The notes under the pieces are model-generated. The model was not told where the DNA came from, ran no database searches, and was given only the letters and a program-made list of their open reading frames with translations. Below are positions 45,401 through 55,900 of a stretch of 64,000 bases of DNA, in pieces. A program made the position numbers and the translations under genes. This stretch comes from Bryum argenteum (Eukaryota > Streptophyta > Bryopsida > Bryales > Bryaceae): NCBI GenBank assembly GCA_037043015.1, contig CM073328.1:12373495-12437494 (forward strand). Direction: 5' to 3'. How positions within the stretch are numbered: the stretch's first letter is position 1; the number at the start of each line of letters is the position of its first letter.

Positions 45401-47503
45401 CACGAGCACCCCATCTTGCTGGCCTACTGTAAGCGACTCCAGGGTCACAAGTCTGAACCAGACAGACTCGCATCAATGACAAGATCGATACAAGATCAAA
45501 CCGCTTCTGTATGCTAACCATTAAATGAACCCTGAGAAATTAAGAAACACTATGAAACTGTACTGATGAGCCACTCTAGTATGTTCTCCAAGGGTGATCA
45601 CTACCCAGTACTGCCTGGTTCGCCTTCTGCTTGGACTACTTTGTTCAAAGCCGCTTCGAAGCCCTGAATGTTTAACAAAACTATTTGGGTTCAGTTCCAT
45701 ATTATTTTGATGAAGTATAAGGCCTAGACGTATACTATGTGAGCTTTCCTTGATAAGAACAAGATGTCGAGCAAGTCTTAGAAGAAGCATGTATTTCTTC
45801 GGAATTTGATGAGCGAACCTTGATATCAGCAAGTCCACTCAGATGTTTCGGATCCTCCACCACCAGATGATCCGAGGTAGAGGCTGATGGATTTCCCAAG
45901 CCTGACGAATCACCCTGGTCGACCTTCCTGGCTACTACCCTCTTCAAGTAAAGAACATGCAAGCTGTAAGAAACAAGAATAGATAAAAGCATCAAGGAAA
46001 TAGTGACAATACATGGTTAGTACCTCCGTATCACTTTCCATCCTATTGAAGACTGTAGACATCATTTGCATCAGCGTCGCTTTGGCAGCAGCTTGATTCA
46101 CAGAGCTTTTACTGCGAATGGAATGAGAAATCTCTTATGAGCACGTAGTTAGATAAAAAGCCCTCCAGAAATTGAAAATCTTGAGTTTTCTTCTGTTCTT
46201 ACCTGTGCAACACAATATTGTAGCATGTCCGCACCGCTGTTAGGAGGCACTCTCGATGAACTGCTTATATCCACAAGTAACAACAGTTGAACTGTTATGT
46301 GAAACACAACAGAATCCATATTCATGGACGAGAACCTGATAAACATGTAGAGGCTACAAGCATTTCTACGTTCTAGTTGAGAAGCCTGTCCCATTCTGGT
46401 GGACAACATGAAGCTTGAGTTACCATGATAAGAAGGTGAGGCAACCGCTGTGAGAAGAACCTTGATCACTTGGAGCACAACGCTGGCAGGTCCGAAGCCA
46501 ACGAGAAAAGTATCAGAGGTGTGCACTCACATAGAACTATCTATCTGCAAATTTGCGGAGATATCTAAAGAATGCAGTGCCGCAAACTTGACCATGAAGT
46601 ACATTCAAACCAGAAGAGGAACCACTCGTGAGTTAGGAATGTAGTACTTCTCATTAGTGCCAGTTGCGCCGTCTTCAGATGATCTGCAAACCATGTTGAA
46701 AAGCTCCGTGAGCATGACTTCGTTCTTGCCCCCGCTTAGACCAGCTTCTCCCTCCAAGTGTCCATAAGAAATTAGCTTCTGCAAAGTATCAAATGCACGG
46801 TACATAAGGTATTGTGCCTCCTGAAAGCGAGGGCAGAAGATATAACAGATGAAAGGTCGAACAGGTGCACTGACATGCAAACAGTCAAGAGCAGGCTCTA
46901 TGAATTTCGCTTGCTTCGTCTCAAATGCAAGACGCAATGGTAGCAGCACTAATTCAGCCTCAGAGCCTTCGAGAGTTTTACCAGCTTCAGTCATTGTGGC
47001 AGCAGCTGCTTCGCCTGTGCTTTGCTGAACTGAGCTGCTGCTTTGAACATGAGCCACTGACTCGTTCAGTGGCGATACGTCTTCTTTCGTTTTGGCCGAG
47101 CTACGGAGAATAATTACAACAGAATCATAATTTCATTTACTGCAAATAGAGTCGAGGACAATTGCAACCAGACATGGTTATCATATGCATGAAAGGAACA
47201 GCTATGCGTAAGGGTTAAAGAACGATATGCTTTCATACTTGTCAACTGACGCAATGGCCTCCTCCGTCTGGCCTGTTGATGAAATCGATGTAACAGTAGG
47301 CCGCCTATCTGCATTCGAGAAATGTAAGTATTCCGAATGAAGCGCAGCATAGTATACATAATCGATCACATTTTCGTAGAGCATAAGATTGTACCGAGAT
47401 AAGCTTTTAGGGCATTTTGGAGATTGATGAACTTCTTCCCTGACGCTTCCTTGAGCATACGCTCAAAAGACCGCGTGACAAAACCTCCCCCTGCCTCCGC
47501 CAT
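36492..47503 (-). CDS. BIG5: ARF guanine-nucleotide exchange factor BIG5-like
   Basis: Large Sec7 GEF that activates ARF GTPases at trans-Golgi/early endosomes; closest to Arabidopsis BIG5 (MIN7/BEN1). Exons: 47395-47503, 47239-47308, 46875-47100, 46648-46778, 46424-46482, 46203-46260, 46024-46111, 45819-45941 (5-prime edge less sure), 45605-45663, [one unresolved], 44889-44957, 44684-44806, 44331-44384, 44161-44249, 43775-43871, 43547-43651, 43135-43359, 42899-43009, 42559-42743, 42255-42429, 41387-41823, 40666-41083, 40341-40580, 39958-40078, 39393-39547, 38904-39260, 38660-38826, 38042-38315, 37804-37920, 37586-37722, 37153-37462, 36921-37016, 36492-36560. The placed exons encode about 1,685 codons. 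Sec7 lies in the exons around 42.2-43.0 kb: [20 protein letters not shown] with the catalytic Glu, then [26 protein letters not shown] precede it and HDS repeats follow. Between 45,604 and 44,958 the usual QRDALLVFRTLCKM segment could not be placed; phase requires an exon of 3n+1 nt. Confidence 0.92.
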
Positions 47504-48207
47504 GGCTCACACTTCCTCTACAAGACCGAAGTCCCTAATTGCAATCAGTTTGAGAATGATAGCGCCAACTTCAGAGCAATGATCAATCATTTCAGCTGCA
47601 AAAGATCCAATATCATCACCGTCCATTCTTGCGCGAAAATACAGTAAACTACACATGCATATTCCAGGACTTCTTGATGTGCAAAAGGAAAATGTACTTG
47701 GAGACTTCCCGCTCAGTCGAACTTGAAAATGTCAATCTTTAAGACTGCGATGATTTTTGAACGAAGTCTCAAAACATGAAACAGATTGCTCTGCAGCAGT
47801 CCGACTACATCTGAGCACAATAGTGACATGATAAAATGTCGCCGTCTCTCAAACCGATCGTTGTGTGACATCAACGTTCGGAAAAAAAAAACTTCCCGAT
47901 GATATTGAAAGTCTCAAATGATCGTGGATAAGCCGCATTGTATATTATGGACTCAAAATCACTGGTCATTCAACAACTTGCCGGTAAATTGGTGGGCTTT
48001 CGGGTCACTTTTCAGGCAGACAGAGGAATTGCGGGAATTCGAGTGCAAAATTGCTACAAATCTTTGAGGAAGCGCAACAACGTCATGAGCGCGCATGAAC
48101 TGACTTAAACCACGGTAATAGAGTTATCACGGTCTTGGATCGCACCTAGGAGTGCTTCTACATCATCGCTCGATCGTTTTCTGTCTGCATCGCTTCTTAC
48201 CTTAGCT
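47504..48207. promoter_or_regulatory. Shared divergent promoter region, 704 bp
   Basis: The start codons of BIG5 (minus) and the DUF4864-like gene (plus) face away from each other with 704 bp between. No TATA box or named element stands out. Confidence 0.5.
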
Positions 48208-49514
48208 ATGGCCGCCATGGCCGCTTTGGCTGACATTCTTCAGCTCCGCTCCTTGTCCTCCTCCTCGCAATGTTGTCCACCGACCTTCTCGCTCAATTTT
48301 GTAATGTTTCCTCGCCAATCGGTGACTGTCGTGAGAGGATTCCGCATGGAAAGGTTGCGGGCGTCACAGCACATTGGCGGTGGAAGGTGAGTTTTGTTAT
48401 CTACTGTCGACTTCGAGGATGTAATTTTACTATTGTCTTTGTTCTATAGTAAGGGGGATTGTATAGAATGTATGAATTACAATCAGTGCGATTGGCCAGC
48501 AATGAAATCACGCAGCATTGCCTTGTTGCTAATCGATCTCGGTTCCTTTTACGTAAGAGCTCGGTTCGAGAATGTTAGGTGCTTATAATGCACGAGAATT
48601 GGATCGAATTGTGGTTGTGGAGAGGATTCTTCTTACGGCGAGGTCGGGGAATGTTGTGAGTGAGAGTTTGCAGTGTGACATGTGTTTCTCCTAGTTCTTG
48701 GCAGCGTAGAGAGAAATGATGCTGCTGCTACGGGACCTTCAGTAAAGCCAGAGCCGAAGGTATCTTGACTGCTTAAAAATTACTTTGATTCTTGTGTCAC
48801 TTTGTTTAAAGTTTCCTTGTTTCATGCCGAAGGTACATTGAGCTTTATGGCAATTCGTTTACGTTTATCTTGTGCATTGAAGTTTGCGGCTGAGGAGGTT
48901 GTGGAGGCGCAGATGAATGCACTTGCGGATAACGATTTTCCTCGAGCTGATCATGGCCTTGAGGTCCATTCTCAGTCTACAGATTCACCAATTTCTGGAA
49001 TTTCTCTAATCATAGATGAGTATCACTCCGTTCGAATGAAACATCTATTTTGTTGGAGCACATTGTAGCGTCTCTGGGATCGCTTCTTTCCTGATTTGAG
49101 AAGAATGCCTTCCAGGTCCTGTACAATTTTGCCGATTCTGAGGGAGCACTTAATGGAGGCACCTTACCAGAGTATTTTGGATTTCCTTCAGATTTGTACC
49201 ACTTCGGCCACTTTGCACTAAAATTCAAATCCAGGTAATATTCAGCTCGTGCTATGAATCATCTCAGACATTTCCATACTTTTCATGTATTAACACTGAA
49301 TGATGCCCGTCTCAGGTATCCGGAGCTGATTTGTCACAGTGGATATGAGATTGTTAGCATTCATAGAGACAACGAGGATCATTGCAAGATTAGACTGAAG
49401 CTGAAACAGGATGTAGATTCTGAATGGGTGTTTTCCTTATCAAGAGTTAGTAGAGGGATGCTGCCTCCTTGCTGGCTCACCAGTAGCGTACTCAAAGTAA
49501 AAGGGAAGTCATGA
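48208..49514 (+). CDS. DUF4864-like protein, probably plastid, 210 aa
   Basis: Five exons join in frame: 48208-48386, 48705-48759, 48883-48963, 49116-49234, 49316-49514. The N-terminus (MAAMAALADILQLRSLSSSS onward) is Ser/Arg-rich and transit-peptide-like. The conserved part reads VVEAQMNALADNDFPRADHG, VLYNFADSEGALNG, YFGFPSDLYHFGHFALKF, then RYPELICHSGYEIVSI and ends WVFSLSRVSRGMLPPCWLTS. This layout (Q.AL...D....A..YA..Y....F....RYP.L) resembles DUF4864-type domains of plants and cyanobacteria; the biochemical role is unknown and the family match is from memory. The exon 3 acceptor (GAAG|TTT at 48,883) has a poor pyrimidine tract but is the only one I found that keeps frame. It is head-to-head with BIG5 and tail-to-tail with the methyltransferase, 190 bp away. 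Confidence 0.7.
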
Positions 49515-49704
49515 AATTAAAAGTTTTGACCTCTGATTCGTGTGGAGGCAGGAAAGTTTCTAGCTTTTGCCCCAAAGTTGACCATGTACCCTTCTTCCAA
49601 ATGATAACTGAAAGTCTGGAATCGTCCATCAATTAAGGTATGGGCCTCAAGGTTCCAAGTTCAAAGCTAGAAAGGTTCAATAGCCTTGGATCATGTTGCA
49701 ACTG

Positions 49705-52700
49705 CTAAAGTTTTGTCCATCTTGTCTTTTGGCAATGCAACAACTTGTCAGTACCCCATTTGCCACTCTCAGTATCATCTATATGTGCTTTCCAATGCAA
49801 AACTTTGGTCACCAATGTTTGCATTGAGAGGAGGGTCTCTTTGTGATCACGAAACAGAACGAAGCCACCAGGTCGCAAGAGGCGGTCAATTTCCAGTAGG
49901 ATCATTTGTGCTGAACACCTGCAGTAATGTAGGAACTCTTGCTGAGGAACTAACTCTCATTCAAATAGTAACCGCAATTATAATGCCATTCTATATTCAC
50001 ACCTTAGATGCTATATGCTTTGAGAATCTGATGTTGCGATATAGAATTTCACACAACTTTGTTCTAGATGTTGTACACATTCTCAACTTATCAACACCAA
50101 AATCAACCTCACTCTTAACAGTTTGTTCGACTTGTTAGGAAATAGCCTGGCTTAAAAGATATAGCTACTAACCTTCATATGCAAATAGAATTCTTTTCTA
50201 TCACTCTTTAGTATGCTGGAATGCTTAAGGAAGACAATCATGATATGCATCCTCTGTCTTTATATAGGGGGAAATTGTACCCAGTTACTCACTTGTGCTG
50301 TTTGGAGAAGAATCTGGAAGCATGAACCAGGTCGAATGTGCGTGCATACGAATCTAATGGCTCGCACCTGCAAACACACACCTTTTCAGAATATGTTGGA
50401 CAAGTAACAATACTCGCAGCCCAAGACTAACACTATGGCTTTGAACTTGCACAGCAACTATTCCAAATGCAACACAACCACTCGGTACGTGATTCTATTA
50501 CATTAAGACCTATTTGATATGCACATTCAACAAAATTGCACATTTCAAGAGTCAAAGGTGGTCTTCAGTCTGAAGATAGATTTGATGATAGAACAGAGGC
50601 TGTTAGAATAGAGAGGAAGGTATTTATAGAAAAGAGGCTGTCAAGAGTGATATTATAGAGATGTGGGTGCATACCAGTCATGGTAGATGCCAAGAAGACC
50701 GCGGTCAAAAAGAAGAGGCAGGCGGTCAGGCTGGTCCATAGGAACCACGTTTAGCACCCACCAAGGAAGCGCAGGTGTCCTCAAAGCCAAAGCTGCTGCA
50801 AAACTATCACTCCATCAACACACACTTCACCACGTAAGATTGTCACTCATTTAGAAAAAAACTCCCTCAAACCATTTCTTAAATCTCAATTGGTTCAATT
50901 GACTTCTATACGTCATTCCTACTTCTCTATGGTGCACTAATTTACAATGAAATTGAAGTAGTAGTAGACAGTGTCATAGAAGTAGTTGGTATGTAGACAA
51001 TGTCAACTACTTGAACTACTAGTTGGTATGTAGACGCCGGCTATGAAAGGTAAAAACTCTTTTTCCTACTGAAGAAACTACTCTTCTATGACACTTTTGT
51101 TTATAGTTGAGTTATATGACCACATGATATTGCAATTTAACAAATTGATTATTCAGTATGTGTCACTTTGGGCCCTTATAAGTTTTGCATATTCTTGATG
51201 AAATGATGTGTTGCACCTGAACTGAAGCAGTCTCTTGTGCTGAGAAGAGCAAATGCGATTGTTTACCTTCCATAGCCGGCGTTGACATCGAGAACGTTGC
51301 GAATCTCACCCACTCTTGTAGAGCCCAAGGAACGAACGTAGTAATCCGTCACATAAACCCAGTAATTGAAATCTGATATGAAGACTTCCTGTTTGGCTCT
51401 ATGCAGGCCACCAGCCTGGATGATCTTTAAACGCTTCGGTGGATTCATGAGGCGTGATGTCCAGTTCGCTTCCACTAAGAAACTGTCTGCGTTTTCGAGG
51501 CAAGCCTTCATCCCAACTTTCCTACGTTGATATTGTAGACATTAGCTGAAAATCTCCAAAAACTGATCCCATCAAAGACAAAATAGGTTCTATCACGAGT
51601 ATTAATGATTCCTTGCTCCTTAAAGGGTTAAGTAATTTTATCATGTCTGAGTAGACGGAACTCTGTGATAGAAACACGTATAGATCTTAATACAATTGGT
51701 GAGTATTGTAGAAAAGAGGTGAGTACTCTCACCATTTGGACTCAGACACTGAACACAATGGCACATGTGTGTGATTACTGCAGATTGTTGACGTCATGTT
51801 GACAAGTTTTTGCCACACGGTTAATTGGTCATTTCGATTCACCAACTTCCAGCACAGCTTCTCGGCTTGAATTGCCATCTCTGCAACAAGTAGACATCTC
51901 TCAACATGGCCAAAGTATCAAGCTAGTATCTATCACACCTGGTACATTACAAAGCCCGTCATTCTAAGATATGGCAGCTTCAAAATACCACCCTAGAGTT
52001 TCTTGTAGCATGCTGAACTAATACCAGCTATGGACATCCCATGTAGAATGTTAAGTATTCTAGAGTGAGGGCATTCAGTAAATGGATTTACAAACCTGAC
52101 CATGCGGCTTCTTGATTTGACCCGTCCATGATCCATACAAAGAAACCACCGGAGCGCAGAATGCGATCAGCCTCGAAAAGCAGAGCTCCATCTGCTAACC
52201 CATTTATCCATCAATAAGGTAGAGTGTTCGAGAATGAACCAGGTACATTGAAGAAACACCCGACTTCAAAAACTCATAGCAAATTGTTGATAAGTTCAAA
52301 AATGATGATTCCACTTGGTCTATCTATACATAAACATTGCTTACACTGTTGACTTCATTAGTGAAAATTTGAAATCTGAGCCATTATTGAGCAGGTTATC
52401 TTATCAGAATCCAGATTGAAATTTCTCACTGGAGAGGAATGTGCACGAGGGAGAAGAGAGAGGAGCCAACCGTGGGAGGGCCAGGGGACGTTACAAGCAG
52501 CACAATGGAGCAAGTCGAACGCTTGGTTGGGAAAGGGAAGACGGAGGAGGTGATGACGTTTGCCAGAGTCGAATGTGTGAGAGAGCAAAGCGGGAAAGCC
52601 GCGCTCCATAACTAGCTGGACCCCATTCTCAGGCGAGTCGTAAGCAGCCAGGCAGAGCGTGGTGACGCCTCTCGTTCCCAATACTCGACTCAAGCTTCCC

Positions 52701-55700
52701 GTGCCGCAGTCCACGTCCAGTGCCACTCTGGTGGTGCTTCCGACTCCCAGCTCTGGAACCAGCTGACAAGCAAGCAATGCACCATATCAGTCCTTCACTC
52801 CTTCGCACATTACATCTCTTATCAAGCTTGTCGGTTCTTTTATGGCATCTATGAAGGCATCTTTTGGATACCGTGCGCCCTAGTTATGAAAATTACAAGT
52901 TCTACTGAAAGTTGATGCAAGTTCCATTACAATATGATGCAAATTGCATTAAAAGTTGATGCAAGTTCTATTGGAAGTTGCTGCGAGTGCTATTGATTGT
53001 TGCTGCTAGTTCTATTGGAAGTCGATGTAAGTTTCATTGAACTTAATGCAAGTTTTGTTTAGACGTTGAGGTATACATAAGCAGTGTTTTATGCACATGC
53101 TTCAGTATCGTTCCGGTATCCATGGCAATCAAATATCCAGATACCCTCTCTGATTGGTAGGAGGGGCTGTTAACAACTTTCACACATGCGCACATGACAC
53201 GATGAGTCATTTGCTCGGTCGAAGGAGATGAAGGTAACAGCTAGCACAGACGGTGGATTGCTCAAATTATCATGGAGAGAATGGAGGGTGTGGACTAACA
53301 TCAAAGGAGGGAAGGAGACAGTACCTGCATTAGATGGTCGAGGTAGGAGTCTGCCCCTTTTGGATACAAGGGTCCACCTGCCGAGAAGACAATCGTGGAG
53401 GCGTCAATATGCAGCCATGCTGCAGATCGTTTGGACTTGAGCAAGGGAGAGTGAGCAACATTTTGCACTCGTGCCTGAGCATAACACGCGTTATATGAGC
53501 TTGAGCCATCGCTCTATTACGACACAGAGGAGAATATCTAACACACTCAGAAACTAAAGAGACAGAAGATGCATTAGCCCCATAGTGCACTTCTGACTCC
53601 GAAGTCATTACTCTGAATGTATTGCAGGCGAACATCAAGATCGCAATATGTCAACTTTCTTCAATCATGCATCGTAAGGTATGCTTTCGTTCGAAGGATT
53701 TTCGAAAGATTTGAGAGTATTGTAAAACTGAAAATGAGAATGTGAACCTTGAGCTGCGAGTGAGGCCATTTATATTGGCGAGCGTAGCGTGGAGGCACTG
53801 TCACCAAACAAGGCAGTGTCGCTGGAAGACCATCTTGTACACTCTCCTTACATGGTGCCACATTGTTCAGCTTCTCATCGACAACATTCTCCCTGTCGCA
53901 ACCATTAAATTTGTGTAATCATGCATGGGTATTTCGATTGGAGAAAGTAACTCATGGCTTTGGAGACAAGATGTGAAATGTTCGAGAAAAATCAGCAAGA
54001 ATCCCTACGACGGAGAATCACTTGGATCCTTGATCCTTGCTTTTCTTAATCAGATTGTAATGAGAAAAAGATATATATACGTGATAGAGTTCCATGTCAA
54101 GTCCCAATCAAAAATTCAGTGTGTTCACGCTACTAGAATTTCGGGAGGGGTGATTTGCAACGTTTTTGTGCAAACATTGTTTAAGAAAAGAAAAGTAGCG
54201 TTTTGGTACTTGCTTAAGCAACAATTTGAGCAAACTAAGCAACGTTCTCAATACATTTCATATCGTATATTTGAAATTAAAATGTTGCTAGAGCAGGTAC
54301 CAAAACATTGCTTCACTTGAGCAACATTTCTTTAGAGAGTTGCCAACCCCTTCCTTTGTATTAGTGTCACTACTACAATTTGAGGGGGTTTGCAACGTTC
54401 TCTACACAAGCGTTGCTCAAGGTCAGCAACGTCCTGAAACTTGCTTGAGCAATGTTCTCAAGAAAATAAGCAACGTCACCGGATCATCGAGAAACATTAT
54501 TTTTTGATCTAGTTGAAATCGGTGCTTATTTTCTTGAAAATGTTGCTCAAGTAAGCTCCAAAACGTTGCTAGACTTGAGCGAAGTTTACACAAAATCAAC
54601 ATTTCTAGACTTGAGCGACATTTACACAAAATCAACATCTGTAACGTTGCAAACCCCTCTCTTCTAGTAGTGGGTTGGGTGGTAACAAAATTCCTAAACC
54701 TCTAGAAAGAGATAAAATAAATCTTGATTGGGGTATGAAGCAACGAATGAGTGATCATTGCACATACATGAAGAATGTAACCACTATTCTCCTTACCATC
54801 TTCCAACCCTCCTACCAAATGCGCTTACAAAAGTAAGGAGGATCGTAATCTTGAAAATTCTAGCATACACTACAAGAAAAGAGAGGGATTTGCAATGTAA
54901 CAAAGGTGGCTTTTGTGTAAACATTGCTTAAGTTTAACAATGTTTTAAAACTTGCTTGAGCAACATTCTGAAGAAAATAAGCAACGTTTTCAACTAGATA
55001 ATTGATAGCATTGTTGGTGACACGAAAACGTTGCTTAGTTTCTTATGAACGTTGCTCAAGCAAGTTTTTAAGACATCGCTAGCAACGTTTGAGAAGAAAA
55101 CGTTTGCAAACCCCCGTAGTAGTGATGTCCACATTTGCTTAACATGTTCATAGAAAGTACTAACCTGGCATTAGCAACGGCAACTGGGATGTCAAGTTGT
55201 GGTGACGGACTGCTCAGATTCATTTGTAAGAAATCTTCAGAAATGGAGCCATCTTGGGCCAGGAACTGGATCCTCACGACTGTTCCCACAATGGCCTTGC
55301 TGTTGGAATCCCTCCACTCCGCTTCCTCACTCGAAGGAAGCTTGCTCATGAATGCCCTCCAGTTGGCTTCTTCAGGAACATATGTACACTGCACCAAAAT
55401 AATCAACTAAAGAGCTCATTCAATGCAGAAAAATAACAATCATTCTTCATGACTCTCCTTAAACCCTAAAAACTGAGGTTATCATCAACCTTAACTTTAA
55501 CTCTGTTGTTCATGAAATATTGGTTTATAGCATGGCTCAAAATCAAGTTGAGGTTCAGAATAGTATTGAAAATAACTTATTCGAGCCTCGGGGTAACCAG
55601 TTATTGATAGTTTTGCTATCATCTCAAAAAATCCATACTCATAATTGAGCATTTTTCGATGCTTTTTCATTGGATGCGGGGGTTGCCTAGTACCTGAGAA

Positions 55701-55900
55701 GTTCGCAAATTCCTGAAGAGGGGATGATGATGATGATCACTGCAGGATTGGGTGGTCTTCTTCGCCATGGACAACAGCAACAGCAACAGCAGTAGCATAA
55801 TTTTGAAATGGTGCAAACAATCAATGAATACCCACACAACGATCAAGCTCACACATGCTCTTGGAAACCCTGAACTTATCAACATCTCATGTTGCTCCAT
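49705..55900 (-). CDS. DUF248 putative pectin methyltransferase, 644 aa
   Basis: Golgi type II membrane protein of the plant PMT family (QUA2/QUA3 relatives), thought to methylate homogalacturonan with S-adenosylmethionine. Eleven exons join in frame: 55694-55900, 55165-55388, 53748-53892, 53325-53474, 52471-52762, 52096-52191, 51733-51880, 51267-51521, 50675-50803, 50293-50367, 49705-49918. A signal anchor (VSLIVVWVFIDCLHHF, then an Leu run) lies near residues 15-45. Family motifs follow: CTYVPEEANWRAFM, VPPRYARQYKWP, SAGGPLYPKGADSYLDHL, SAM-binding ALDVDCGTGSL (about 256-266), LPFPNQAFDLLHC, ILRSGGFFVW, EKLCWKL, RNVLDVNAGYGSFAAALALR, MDQPDRLPLLFDRGLLGIYH, ARTFDLVHA, LLEIDRLLRPGGF. Motif I has DCGTG where most PMTs have a more usual DxGCG form. 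Intron 2 carries three CACTA-like elements and intron 4 a degenerate minisatellite. The exact acceptor specificity is unknown. Confidence 0.92.
52896..53060. repeat. Degenerate minisatellite in methyltransferase intron 4
   Basis: Six or seven imperfect copies of a ~25-bp unit of the form AAGTTGATGCAAGTTCYATT. Confidence 0.7.
54126..54366. mobile_element. CACTA-like foldback MITE, copy 1
   Basis: It starts CACGCTACTAGAATTTCGGG and GATTTGCAACG, and ends TTGCCAACCCC...TATTAGTG, the diverged inverse of the start. No coding capacity. It is more degraded than copies 2 and 3. Confidence 0.5.
54368..54672. mobile_element. CACTA-like foldback MITE, copy 2
   Basis: It begins CACTACTACAATTTGAGGGG and GTTTGCAACG, and ends CGTTGCAAACCCC...TAGTAGTG. 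The 305-bp body is largely self-complementary (TTGCTTGAGCAATGTTCTCA against GAAAATGTTGCTCAAGTAAG). The CACTA.../...TAGTG termini are those of the En/Spm superfamily. It begins one base after copy 1 ends. Confidence 0.65.
54868..55124. mobile_element. CACTA-like foldback MITE, copy 3
   Basis: It begins CACTACAAGAAAAGAGAGGG and ATTTGCAATG, and ends CGTTTGCAAACCCCCGTAGTAGTG. The 257-bp body is self-complementary. CACTACAAGAAAA is the classic plant CACTA terminus. Flanks ATA/ATG could be an imperfect 3-bp duplication. Confidence 0.65.
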
